Source: Protea cynaroides
Lineage: Eukaryota > Streptophyta > Magnoliopsida > Proteales > Proteaceae
Length of the DNA: 64,000 nt
Reading direction: 5' to 3'
NCBI GenBank assembly: GCA_028583415.1
Contig: CM053268.1
Span: forward strand, 16,111,923-16,175,922
The notes under the pieces are model-generated. The model had not been told where the DNA came from. It saw only the letters and a list, made by a program, of their open reading frames with translations, and made no database searches. Position numbers and translations under genes: made by a program. This document shows positions 22,772 to 33,942 of the stretch, piece after piece; positions within the stretch are counted from its first letter, which is position 1, and every line of letters starts with the position of its first letter.

Positions 22772-23781
22772 TCAGTAGTGGCAATGGTGAAGTAACTGGT
22801 ATAGATGAAGGAACGGGGTACTAGACACAGTGGTAGATGTGTCTGGGTTAGGTGAAATTTCAGCTATATGAGTATGGGAGGAAAGAACAGTGGTAGACAC
22901 AGAGTTGTTTCGAGTTGGTCTACGAACAAAACTAGGAGGATAAACATGTATCTCAGAACAGGTCTCTCGATAGTGCCCATGTTTGTTACAATGGGGGCAA
23001 AAAGGACGACGAGCAGAAACTTCAGTTGTAAAAGATTTAGAACCATTACGGCCAACAGCAAGGTCCATTGAGTCAAAAGGTACTTGTTGAAGATAGAGAC
23101 CTCCATGTTTTCTCTTCTTCTAAGACAAGAGAGTATGGCTTACCGAGGATGGGAAATGGATCCATGGTAAGTATTTGAGTGCGGAATGTACCATACGCAT
23201 CATTGAGACAGAGCAAGAATTAAAAAAACCTTTTGGTTTCAGCAATTTCAAGAAATTTATCAAGTTTGCCGCAGGTATAATTTGGTGGTTAAAAGTGAGA
23301 GCTGAGTTCATCCTACAGAATTTTGAGAGCAGAGAAATATGCTGATAAAACAACGTATCGTGATGAAGGAGTGCGATTTGTCACTTTAATTCGTAGATGC
23401 ACGAACCATCGCTTTGAGCAAATCTATTTTCAAGATCAACCCAAAGACCTGAGAGGTATTTGCATATAGAACAGAATCATGTAGGTCACGGCTTAGACTA
23501 CTATACAACCATGACATTACCATTAGATCTGACTAATCCCATGTTGCAATGGTGGACTTATCAGTATCGTCGGGACGTTTGAAGGATTAGCCAACAAAGC
23601 TGAACTTATTTTTTGCTCCGAGCACGACTCGCATTGCTCGATGCCATGTCAGGTAGTTGTTTTCATCTATGGTTTTAATCACTAGAACATGACCTAGATT
23701 GTCCAACAGATAGAGAACAGAAGGTGAAATTAAAGAAAGAAATGGTAAGATTACTGGTGTAGATTACTGTGGAGCAGCCAT
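22772..23781 (-). pseudogene. Copia-A gag
   Basis: Starts at the ATG at 23781 (MAAPQ, then a stop). Capsid-like residues are YLTWHRAMRVVLGAKNKFSF (about 23590-23660) and MSWLYSSLSRDLHDSVLYA (about 23450-23515). The C-terminal nucleocapsid box CPHCNKHGHYRETC at 22950-23000 is an intact CX2CX4HX4C zinc knuckle. At least five in-frame stops lie between. Confidence 0.78.
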
Positions 23782-24023
23782 CAATAGAGGTGAACGTAAG
23801 AAATTGCAATCAAGAACAAATGTGAAAGGATTTGCAAAGACTACGACAAACTTTAAAAATCAAGAAATCAAGAACCAGAGATGAACAGTTGAATCTGTTA
23901 AGAAAAAAATTGAATCGGTAGAAAAGAAATATATATGTAGCTGAAGACGAAGATGAAATTAAGGAAAGAAAACAAAATCGAACCAAAAGATGATCAGAGT
24001 GAGGCAAAAGCAGACAAAGCAAA

Positions 24024-24035
24024 TCTCTGATACCA
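24024..24035 (-). other. Copia-A primer-binding site (initiator tRNA-Met)
   Basis: The minus strand reads TGGTATCAGAGATT immediately inside the LTR end (TTTAACA). Matches the 3' end complement of initiator tRNA-Met. Confidence 0.85.
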
Positions 24036-24503
24036 TGTTAAACACAACAGAGAAAAATAGAGAGATTTGGATTTCAATCGGGTATTTCGTATTAAATGAA
24101 TAATCAAAGTATAAAAATTACATTTATACTAAACTATAAAAGAAGAAAATTACAAGTTTTCCATTCACATGTTTGCTATCTCGCACACGTGTTTGGATTA
24201 TCTTTAACTTAAAAGTAATAGGATCCTCCAATATATGGATTCACATCGTCTCCTCCTAATGATTTTGGAAGGACATGGCAACCTATCTCGGATGACTGCC
24301 ATATGGCTTTCGGGTGAATCTGAGATCCATGTCTGAACCGACAACCCCTGTCGGCTCAGCTTGTCGGCTGGATGTCGGCTCAGACGTGGGTCTCAGATTC
24401 ACCCGAGAACCATGTGGCAATCATCCGAGATAGATTGCCATGTTCTCCCAAAATCATTGGGAGGAGACGATGTGAATACCCAATATATGGGTTCCATCTG
24501 ACA
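24036..24503 (-). repeat. 5' LTR of Copia-A, interrupted by a foldback element
   Basis: The inner end TGTTAAACACAAC is fixed by the primer site. The outer end is placed at CCATCTGACA (24503), which makes the minus strand start TGTCAGATGG and gives a short LTR of about 215 bp once the 24239-24479 insertion is removed. No second LTR confirms the outer end. Confidence 0.55.
24239..24479. mobile_element. Foldback/MITE element with long arms
   Basis: The two arms, about 100 bp each, are near-perfect reverse complements: the left arm starts ATTCACATCGTCTCCTCC and the right arm ends GAGGAGACGATGTGAAT. The centre carries CCCTGTCGGCTCAG. CCAATATATGG occurs on both sides (24228-24238 and 24480-24490), an approximately 9-11 bp direct repeat as made by Mutator-like transposases. 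No coding capacity. Confidence 0.8.
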
Positions 24504-25290
24504 AAATATTTATACCTCAAACCACTTAGTCACATCTCTTTGCAATGAGAAAAAAATAAGAAAAGAAAAAGTCCAGCTAAAAATAAAGTTGTTGGCTAGG
24601 GAGTAAAGTTTTTTTTGTGTGTCCATGTGTATGCCTGTGTATGCGGATGACCACACACATGTTGAACTGTTGGTTAGTTAGTTGGGGTAAGGATTTGATG
24701 ATTTGAGTGTCCCTGACCTATTGTGGGTTGCTTATGCTTTCGATGGTCTCTGCTTATCTAATGGATTGATCTATGTATTCCTGTTGAATTAATTATAGTC
24801 TACCAACCTATGTTTACTGACTTGTTATCATTATCTTGCAATTTTTAGATACTATATGAGAATAAACTTCATATATGTTTCAAAAGAATGGTTTTGTGAA
24901 GCATGCTGCCTTTAGAAAAAAAAGGAACTTTGGAAACTGAAAATGATCCAGTGAAAATAGGCTCTCCTTTGTGGAAATCTATAGCACCATTTCCCAGAAA
25001 TAATCATTTGAAAGGAGTTAACATTTGGGATCAAAAGAAAGGTAGTGATTGGTTTGTGCTCACAGTCTGAAAAAATGAAGCATATTTCTACAGAAGAAGC
25101 AATTAAGTCAACTTTTGGGACCAAAAGAAAGGTTATGATTGGTTTATGTTCACAGTCTGAAAATTTGAAACATAATTCTACTGAAGAAGCAATTGAGTTA
25201 ACATTTAGGACCAAAAGAAAGGTAGTGATTGGTCTGTGTTCATAGTCTGGTCCATCAGATATGATGACTTTTATTTCCAAAATGATTACC
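24504..25290. other. Unassigned AT-rich spacer with a 90-bp minisatellite
   Basis: No recognised gene. The only structure is the 90-bp tandem repeat at 25021-25249. The sequence just left of 25291 is TTACC, the target-site half of Tekay-2. Confidence 0.5.
25021..25249 (+). repeat. 90-bp tandem repeat, open in one frame
   Basis: Units start at 25021, 25111 and 25201, a spacing of exactly 90 bp, about 2.5 copies. Because 90 is a multiple of 3, the repeat stays open in one plus frame from 25045, giving a 30-residue repeat around KRKVxIGLCSQSE and HxSTEEAI. There is a stop just upstream of the first unit and another in the third, so I do not call it a gene. Confidence 0.75.
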
Positions 25291-27494
25291 TGTCACACCT
25301 TAATTTTGTACTATTCAGAATGGTGTGATGAATCGCTATTAACCAACGGTTCAATCAGGATCTCTAATAGGTTGTGTCCGTTGAAATTAAATCATACACA
25401 TCCACAACCATAATCAGAATAAATACACAATAGCGGAAGTCTTAATAATAAATGAACTGAGGAATCTAACTATGATAATCAATAATAAAATATCAAGTTA
25501 TGTTATATCAACCGAGACATAAGTAAATAAAATATCAATTACTTTTCCTTATTAATTCAAATGAAAATCTAATCGAAAACGCATGAGTTGCACTCGCATG
25601 AGGAGTCATGCGTTTCCACTAAGTCTTCAGCCTCCATCGCAGCCACGTGCCCGTATATAGAAGCATTCATATAATCTTCCACTGTGGTACCTGCATCATC
25701 AACTAAAAATATTCGACGTCGAAAAGGGTGAGCACACATCACGGCTTAGTGAGCCAACAAAACAATGCAACAAACATACGCATGCATTCAATTCATATTT
25801 GTGGTCTGATTTATAAGTTTGCAATGTGCTATAGAAAGGTTCAGTGGTCGCCTCACCTCTATACACGAGTGTGTGAAGCCGCCCAAAGGTAGGGCTTACA
25901 AACTGGGTTCGCAACTAACCAATCTTAATGTCAAACAGTGTACCTAAGGCCTCACCCCAGCATCCCTCAATACGTCCATAGAGATAGAGCTAAGGCCCCC
26001 CGGCAGAGTCGAAGACTGCACGGTCCGAGACCACCTCCCCTGATACCCTACGACGTAATAGTTCTGCTAAGGTAATGGCGATACGACGATGTCAGTGGAC
26101 AAGACTTGAGTAGAGATAGAACTAGAGTCTAGTAACCAGGTTGAACCACAATGTCACATCCTCCCCTAATACTCCACTCGCATCAAGCACATTAACCACA
26201 CACATACATTCACATGTCTATTTCTATCATCATCATCATCATCATCATGTTATAAACAAAATAAAATTTAATATGCATGAACATTAATAGTAAGAATATT
26301 GGATGACATGTTGAATGCACATTACAAGCATACACGCATAGAATCAATCATGGCATTGGACTCAAGAAAATAAAAATAGTTTATTATTAGCCAATTAGTT
26401 TAGGTCTTGTTCCCTCACCTTTACTTGAGTGTAGATCCTCTTTCAAGCTCTAAGAATCACCTTTATATCAATAGGAAAACTTAACAAGTCGATAGATTTT
26501 AGTTAGAAGTCATTCCGATAATTTTAGGCTTGTTTTTAAGCGAGGGTCGCAGGGTGGGTCGCAGGTAGGGTAGCAGTTTACTGTGACCCCCAGGGTAGGG
26601 TCGATGCCAGGGTCGGATGTTCCATCGACCCTGGGTGCGACCACCCCTTTCCTGGACTTCCCACATACTAGGGGTCGATCCTGTGGTCTGGTAGGGTCGA
26701 TTCCCAATCGACCCCACGTGCGACCCCCCGTGGGTTGAGTCGAGAATATCATTCTACAGTCCATTCTTTTATGTTTGGGTCCTATGGCTTACTTCCACAA
26801 TCCATTATATGCTTGTTCTATGGCTTAGAACTCTTGGTTTCTTCCTTACTTTACCTACCATGATTTCTCCATGGATTTCATTAAAATCCTCCCATGGATG
26901 TATGATTTGGATTTCTCCTAGACCATACCCTCTTCATGAACTATTCTAAGGTCTTAAATCACCAATGGAAATGTACCCATACCTTAGGTTTTGTTGGGAT
27001 TCAGAGGTTTCTCTGAATTCTTCACTTTGGTCTTCTTCTCCAACTTTCCTTCTTTTCTCATTCTCTTCTCTTTCTCTCACTTTCAATTAGGGTTTCAAAA
27101 GGAGTGAAAGAGGCTTAGGGACGTCCTATTTATAGAGTAGAACCACTCAAAATAATTCTCATTGAGATTAGGAAGGAATCCCAATGAAATTTGGAAAGTT
27201 TCCTATTTGCGGTTTCTGTCGGCAAACAGGGGGTCGATGAGGGGGTCGGAGGTCCCGTCGACCCTCAGTTCTAAGTTGTCCGACCCCCAGTTAAAATATC
27301 AGGGACTTCTTAGTGAGGGGGGGTCGACCCTGCCTATCTACGTATGCGACCCTGCCCTCCAATTAACTATTTTTGGGTCAGTTTAGTACCTGGTTTCGCT
27401 ATTTTCTTCCTGCACTTGGTCCATTTGGTTCGACCATGATAGGTAGACCTGGTACAAAGGTGGTAAGACCGGTTAGTTCGATACGGGTCTTACA
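25291..27494 (-). repeat. 3' LTR of Tekay-2 (2204 bp)
   Basis: In plus orientation it begins TGTCACACCTTAATTTTG and ends CGATACGGGTCTTACA; a polypurine tract abuts at 27495, which proves that it is the 3' LTR of a minus-strand element. TATA box CTATAAATAGG on the minus strand near 27128-27138. An inverted repeat GTAAGACC..GGTCTTAC lies at the element-sense start (27468-27493). Its GGGTCGA clusters are near 26535-26730 and 27225-27350. Confidence 0.92.
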
Positions 27495-28823
27495 ATTCCC
27501 CCTACTTATAAAAATTTTATCCTCGAAATTATACATTCCTTCCGAGTAGAATAGATGAGGGTATTGCTTTCGCATAACATTCTTTTCTTCCCATGTGATT
27601 TCTTCTATATCTTTGCTTCTCCAGGTGACCTTAACATAATAAATATCACGGTTGCGTAGTCGTTGCACCTTTCGGCTGGTGATTTCATTTGGTGCTACCT
27701 CAAATGTCAAATCATCAGTCAAATCAGGTAGATCTACTGTCAAAACGTGCGTTGTATCTCTGACATACTTCTTCAATAAGGAGATATGAAATACATCATG
27801 CACACTTGACATAGATGGTGGTAGTGCTAACTGATAAGTCACTTTTCCACGTTTAGCTAGAATCTCATATGGTCCGACATATCTCGGACTTAGTTTTTCT
27901 TTCTGCCCGAACCGTTTCAAACCTCGCATGGGTGACACTTTGAGGAATACTTTATCACCTACGGCGAATTCAAGGTCTCGACGTCTAGTATCTGTATATT
28001 GCTTCTGACGATTCTGAGCATTTCTTACTCTTTCCTTGATAATGTCAACTACTCGACAAGTCTCTTCAACAAATTCTGGTCCAACAATACTATGTTCTCC
28101 AACTTCGTTCCAAAACAAAGGAGTTCGACACTTCCTGCCATACAGTGCTTTATAGGGTGACATCTATATAGTAGCCTGATTGCTATTGTTGTAAGCGAAC
28201 TCAATCAGTGATAACTTTTCATCTCATGATCCTTTAAAATCAATTACACAAGCTCGGAGCATGTCTTCTAGAATCTGAATGGTGCACTCCAATTGTCCGT
28301 CTGTCTGAGGATGGAATGCAGTACTGAACTTCAATGTTGTACCCATAGCCTTTTGCAATCCTTCCCAAAACTTTGAAGTAAATCGTGGATCTCTGTCGGA
28401 CACAATGCTTTCAGGTACACCATGTAATCTGACAATGTTATCCACATACAACTTAGCTAATCTCTCCAGTGTATATTGAGGTCGTATAGCTATAAATCGA
28501 ACCGTTTTAGTCAGTCGGTCTACAACCACCCAAACTGCGTCAACTACTCGGGGAGTCAATGGTAACCCTGTGACGAAGTCCATAGTGATGCAGTCCCATT
28601 TCCATGCTGGTTCTGGTAACGACTGTAACAGTCTTGCTGGTCTTTGTCGTTCAGCTTTCACCTTCTGACAATTTAGGCATTGAGACACGAACTTGGCTAT
28701 ATCTGCTTTCATTCCTCTCCACCAATATAATTTCTTTAGGTCATGATACATTTTTGTACTACCAGGGTGTATCGAATAAACGGTGGTATGGGCTTCCTTC
28801 ATTAGTCGGTGTCTAATGTCCAA
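27399..28823 (-). pseudogene. Tekay-2 integrase with chromodomain-like C-terminus
   Basis: Zinc-binding N-terminus HPGSTKMYHDLKKLYWWRGM and CLNCQKVKAE (about 28665-28770). Catalytic core with D in TMDFVTGLP, D in VSDRDPRF and E in TDGQLECTIQ (28224-28600). C-terminal SH3-like domain (VGDKVFLKVSP, LSPRYVGPYEI, FHISLLKKY) and chromodomain-like end YVKVTWRSKDIEEITWEEKN, as in Tekay/Del elements. Two stops near 28225 and 28163 break the core from the C-terminal part. The C-terminal frame has no stop at the expected end; it reads through the polypurine tract into the LTR, to 27399. Confidence 0.88.
27495..27508 (-). other. Polypurine tract of Tekay-2
   Basis: The minus strand reads AAGTAGGGGGAAT directly before the LTR TGTAAGACC, the expected plus-strand primer. 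It confirms orientation and LTR edge. Confidence 0.88.
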
Positions 28824-28922
28824 ATTTTCTGTTTCAGGTACACATATTCTTCCTTTGTACTTCAGTACCCTTTCATCATCTAAGGTAAACTCAGGAATAG
28901 TTCTACCTTTTTCGATGTCTTC

Positions 28923-30533
28923 TTATACCGTCCTTAGATAAGGGTCCGCTTTAATCGCTGTTTTCACTTCCTCAAGTATATCGGGTACAATCTTCAATGT
29001 GGCAAACATATTTGAAAACTGATGGATAAACTCTTGGTTGGTTGATTCACCCGATACATCTATCACAAACTGCTCGTTAGCGTAATTGAACACTCTTCCG
29101 ATAGTACACATTGCGACAGTTGTGCTAACCTCTTCTTGAGATTTCATCATTGCCTTTCTACTGAGTGCGTCGGCAACCACATTAGCTTTCCCCGGATGAT
29201 ACTGGATATCACAATTATAGTCTTTCAATAGTTCCAGCCATCTTCTTTGTCTCATATTCAACTCCTTCTGATTAAAGAGGTAAGTAAGACTCTTATGATC
29301 TGATTTAATCTGAAATTTCTCTCCGTACAAGTAATGTCTCCATATTTTGCCAGCATGTACTACTGTCGCTAATTCTAAATTATGAGTGGGATAGTTCTTC
29401 TCATGTGTCTTCAATTGTCTTGAGGCATAACCAATTACTTATTCTCCTTACATAAGTACACATCCTAATCCCGGTCCTGACGCATCAGTGTACAAAATAA
29501 ATGGTTATCCTGAAATCGGAATGGTCAGGATTGGAGCTGATATCAATCTAGCCTTTAATGTTTGGAAACTCTTCTCGCATTTATCAGTCCAAACAAACTT
29601 CTCGCCCTTCTTAGTCAAACTGGTGAGAGGTACGGCAATTCGGGAATAGTCTTCCATAAATCGTCGATAATACCCAGCTAGACCTAAGAAACTTCTAATT
29701 TCTGCAACGCTCTTCGGTGCTTCTCACTTTACAATAGCTTTGATCTTGCTAGGATCCACTATAATTCCTTCAGTGGATACAACATGGCCTAGAAAAACGA
29801 CTTCCTTTAGCCAAAACTCACACTTTGTAAATTTGACGTAAAGCTTCTCCTTCCATAATCGCCGCAGAGCGGCGTTTAGATTCTCAATATGAGTTTCCTT
29901 GTCCTTGGAGTAGACCAATATATCATCGATGAATACAATAACTGACGTATCCAACATATCGTAGAATACCCGATTCATAAGTTTCATAAAGGTTTCTAGT
30001 GCATTCGTCAATCCAAAAGACATGACCAAAAATTCATAATGTCCATATCTGGTCCTGAATGCTGTCTTGGGGATATCACCGTCCTTAATCTTCAACTGGT
30101 GGTAGCCTGACGGAAGATCAATCTTGGAGAACACTTTGGCACCTTGCAACTGGTCGAACAGGTCATCGATCCGAGGCAATGGATACCGATTCTTGATTGT
30201 CAGTTTATTCAGTTCTCGGTAGTCTATACATAATCGAACACTACCGTCCTTCTTCTTTACGAATAATACTGGCACTCCCTATGGTGATATGCTAGGTCGG
30301 ATGTAACCCTTGTCCAGCAGTTCTTGTAGTTGTACTTTTAATTCCTTTAGTTCAATAAGAGCCATTCGATAAGGTGCTTTAGATACTGATGCGGCTCCAG
30401 GTATCAGATCTATAACAAACTCTGTAGCGCGGTCGGGTGGTAGTCCTGGTAATTCTTCAGGAAATACATCTGGATAGTCACGCACGACATCAATATCCTC
30501 CATTCGTGGTGCTTCTTTGGTAAGATCGACCAC
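28923..30533 (-). pseudogene. Tekay-2 reverse transcriptase and RNase H
   Basis: Lead-in 30279-30533 (YPDVFPEELPGLPPDR), then RT 29724-30275 (VRLCIDYRELNKLTIKNRYP, FSKIDLPSGYHQLKI, VMSFGLTNALETFMKLMN) with an intact FIDDILVYSK box. The connection and RNase H follow, with the clearest part at 28923-29414 (NYPTHNLELATVVHAGKIWR, SDHKSLTYLFNQKELNMRQR, HPGKANVVADALSRK). Stops near 30278, 29722 and 29440 are the visible lesions. Both catalytic aspartates of RT are kept, unlike Tekay-1. Confidence 0.88.
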
Positions 30534-30539
30534 AGATAC

Positions 30540-31665
30540 TAGATACCCAACTGCTCCTTTCTCAAGGCACTTCCTAGCCTTTAATGCAGAGAGTATGAGC
30601 TTTCGTTTACGGGGAAGTTTGGTTCCTGAAAACTGAACTTTGCTCCTTCCTTATTTTTAAATGTCAGCTTCTTTTCGGCACATAATAGGTAAGGATCGTA
30701 ATTTCGGTTTCGTGCTGGGTTTTGGCCAGACCAAAAACCAAAATTTCGATGATTTCGGCCCAAATTTCGGTGAAACATGGTAAAAAAAAACATTGTTTCG
30801 GATCAACAAATCGAGAGACTAAGAGAGAGATTCTGTTAAGATAGAGACACGTGTCTATCTTGTTTGTATTTAATATTATTTTTCTCCTTTTAGTCTCACA
30901 TGAACCTTTAACTCAATGGAAGGGAGAACAAAAATACAAAAAACACCCTTATAGCTTTTAGTCCCACATGGATACTTTTATAGAATTGAAAAAAAAATCA
31001 TAATATTATAAGAAGGAAAACTTGGTAATACATTTCTTTTAGTCTTTTAGTCCCACATGGATTACTTAAAAGAATTGAAAAAAGACAAAATGCTATAAAG
31101 TAGATAGTTGGGAAAGCATAATACACTATTAGATTGGGTGGTGTGACTGACGTCACTTTTACCAAAAAAGAAAAAAAGTGACTAACGTCAGTAATGGGCC
31201 TAGCTCATAAATTAAAATAGTTAAAAACTTTTTGTGGTTTGTATTTATTCAAACCGGTTTCGTTCAAATATCGGTCGAATCAAGATTTTGGACCGAAATT
31301 CTGGCCCAAACTATAAATTTAGACCGAATTTATGTAAAAAAGGTACCGGCATCATGGTTTGTTTCGGATTTGATCAAAATCGAGAGGTTTCGGCCGAAAT
31401 CCAAAATTTCGATCGAATTTCTGAACTATGATAATAGGTTTGCAGAATGCCGAGCTAACCAGTCCATTCCCAAGATGACGTCAAAGTCTGCCATCTCAAG
31501 TTGGATCAAGGTTGCATCAAAAGTCTTCTCGTCAATAAGAACTAGACATGGTCCATAACCTTTTTTTAATTCCACTTCTAATCTCATAGGCGATCGTACA
31601 AACAGTTTGTAGTCTAAGGATTTGAGGGGTAGATATAACTCTTTCCAAATGACACAGATATAAAA
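30540..31665 (-). pseudogene. Tekay-2 protease, split by a transposon insertion
   Basis: The active-site motif FDSGATHSFISVSFGK ends the gag ORF near 31635-31670; a frame change follows. The flap half (near 31440-31530, corresponding to ADFDVILGMDWL in Tekay-1) is separated from its continuation LLCAEKKLTFKNKEG (about 30640-30690) by the 740-bp insertion 30691-31430. The protease cannot be made. Confidence 0.82.
30691..31430. mobile_element. 740-bp non-autonomous DNA transposon with 9-bp target duplication
   Basis: ATAATAGGT flanks the insert on both sides (30682-30690 and 31431-31439), and the Tekay-1 protease lacks the insert, so the boundaries are exact. The ends are weak inverted repeats rich in TTTCGG/CCGAAA (TAAGGATCGTAATTTCG versus CATAGTTCAGAAATTCG). 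A 9-bp duplication suggests a Mutator-like family. Inside are repeated AGTCCCACATGGA words (near 30960 and 31050; a variant near 30890) and a hairpin GACGTCACTTTT..AAAAGTGACTAACGTC near 31150-31190. No ORF of its own. Confidence 0.85.
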
Positions 31666-32991
31666 GAATGAGTAGCTCCTGAATCAAAGTGTACTCTGAC
31701 GGGAATGTCATTAATAGGTACGATACCTGTGACCACATCTGGCGATGCGGCAGCATCCTCAGATGTAACCGTGTCAACTCTGCCTTGTTGTAGTTGCTTC
31801 TTGGGCTTAGGACACTCCCTTGCCATATGTCCCAATTGATTGCAGTTATAGCATTTTAACCCTTCATTATTTGGCTTTTGTTGTTGTTGAGCTGCTGAAG
31901 TAGTCTTGGCTGCAGCATTGAAACCTTGAGTACGGAAGGATTTGAATACCTTCGTGTTCCCTCCGTTATACGAATTTTCATTTGGCCTTTTGATTCCTCT
32001 ATTTTGAGCAAGGTAGCTCTCTTTCTGGCTCGACTCTATTACTCGAGCAATTTGTATAGCTTTATTGTAGATTTTCTTTTCAAGTCCCAGAACATGTTCA
32101 CGTATGCTTCCCCTAAGTCCCATGACGAACCTTTGGGTCTTTGTATCTTCTACCTGCATACTGACTGGTGCAAAGAAAAACAGCTCCTCATAATGTTGTT
32201 GGTATGCATCGACAGTCATCTGTCCCTGATATAAGCTCAGGAACTCCTTCTCCATGGAATCTCTGAAACTCTTAGGAAAATACTTCTCAAAGAATGCCTC
32301 CTTATATATATCCCAAGTCAATTGGGTGTGTTTTGTCATCAGATATGTCCGTGTGGACTTCCACCAGTGGTGTGCATTGCCTTTCAGCATAAATATTGCA
32401 CACAATACCTTTTCTTCCTCATTCACTGTTATCGTCGTGAAATTTCTCTCCATTTCATCGATCCAGTGTGCTGGCCACAACGGCTCAGCTGGCTTACCAC
32501 TATACTCCTTGGGCTTCATCTTCTGAAAACGCTCCACCAGTCTGGAGTGGTCTAGTTGATGCGGGACATAAGCCCCATACATAGGTGGTTGGTATTGATA
32601 TCCACCTGGAGCTACTTCAGGGTTTTGTACTTGAGCCTGCATGATGGGAGTTTGAGGTGCATGGGGTACTGTGTTACTTCCCCCTGGTACTGTGCTTTCC
32701 TGTCCTACTAGCATCGGTGTCGTCTGTGCAGCTGGAAAGGTCATGCCTATGGCAGCTTGCATAGTAGCTTGTGCCTGTTGTATTTGTTGCAGCTGTTGGG
32801 CCATATTCATTACGGCTGTAACCAGGTCTAGGTGGAGCTGGCAAATTTATAGGATTTGCCTGCCCATTAATTACGGACGGTGCCGTGTTCGTATTCTCCT
32901 GTGTTTCCGGGTGTATCTGGCTGTCTTTCCCCACAGGTGGTGGTGGTGGGATAGAGTTACGGCTTTGTCTGGTCACTCTGCGTCCAGCCAT
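31614..32991 (-). pseudogene. Tekay-2 gag (one frameshift)
   Basis: Start ATG at 32991 (MAGRRVTRQSRNS). After about 55 residues a frameshift near 32825 moves the frame to the long open segment ending at 31614. The capsid core has HWIDEMERNFTTITVN, AHHWWKSTRTYL and FFEKYFPKSFRDSMEKEF. The zinc knuckle CYNCNQLGHMAREC (about 31810-31860) is intact, and the ORF then runs directly into the protease DSGATHSF. Apart from the single frameshift it is a complete gag of normal length (about 400 residues). Confidence 0.88.
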
Positions 32992-33136
32992 TATCTGTTC
33001 TGGTAGTGGAAATGCCTGAAAATCATAGAATACATGAGGCAATCATTATATACTTCATTCTCATATTTTAAATCCACTAACCAATGAAAATTTCAAATTT
33101 TTCAGATCATTCTGTCGAAAATACTGTATTTTTCAC

Positions 33137-33350
33137 TGCAGGGTCGATGGATGTCCGACCCTCAGTATGCGACCCTGAGAATCACTGATTCTTACCGAGA
33201 GCCAGGGGTCGATGAGGGGGTCGATGGATGTCCGACCCAGGGTTCGACCCCTGGTTCTCTGTCAGATCATCGAGAGCCGTTGGTCGATGAGGGGGTCGGA
33301 GGGGGGGTCGGATGTTTTGGTCGAATTCTCCGACCCTCGGACTAAAAGTC
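33137..33350. repeat. Leader motif cluster (GGGTCGATG / CGACCC) of Tekay-2
   Basis: About ten copies of GTCGA/GTCGG or their complements in 210 bp, including GTCGATGAGGGGGTCGGAG near 33284-33302, which occurs identically in this element's 3' LTR near 27233-27251. Corresponds in position to the cluster at 3137-3300 of Tekay-1. Confidence 0.65.
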
Positions 33351-33942
33351 AGGTTTTTAATCCCGATTTTGAATCCATTTCTCATTCTTCCTCCTCCTTC
33401 CCGACTCGGCTCGTCCCTCTGAGTTGCTACAGTGACAACTCGGACCCATTGGTGATATCTTCTTCTCATTTCGACGTTTACTTCTCTTCTACAGGTATGT
33501 TCTCTACGGTTTCATGTTTTTAGGGTTTCTTAACTAGGTTTTTGCTCGTTTATATCGTTTTCTTCAAATTAAACTTTTTCCAATAGTAAAAATTTGATTT
33601 TTTATTGGGGGCTTTTGTTGTTGGTGACTCAATGGATGAAAGCCCTCAAAAATATTTGAGTTTCATTGGTTGGTTATCGAGAAACTTGAAATTTCCCATT
33701 TTTGCCCTAATTTGTCGAAATTTCTGAATTTCTTGAAATTTCTTCAAATTCGATCTCTTTAGATGAAATTTTCAACTGTATGAGTCTTCCAGGATTATTT
33801 AGAATCTATATAAGTCTTCCTGCCCACGTGTATGGGTGAAAAGTGAGGCTTTTGACCAATTTACATCGTTATACTGTCAAAATTTTTAGGTTTTTCATCC
33901 TTACTAAACCAATATCTATTTTTCATTGTTTTTGCAGATACT

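Larger units (their letters stand above)
19530..24503 (-). mobile_element. Copia-A: degenerate Ty1/copia element, 3' LTR missing
   Basis: Right to left: 5' LTR (24036-24503, with a foldback insertion), initiator tRNA-Met primer site, gag, protease/pre-integrase, integrase, RT, RNase H, in the copia order (integrase before RT). The left end fades after RNase H at about 19530 without an LTR. Many stops and frame changes show long inactivity. Confidence 0.85.

Noticed and set aside
25045..25245. Small repeat protein
   Set aside because: A stop lies just upstream and another in the third unit, there is no ATG at the start, and there is no gene context.
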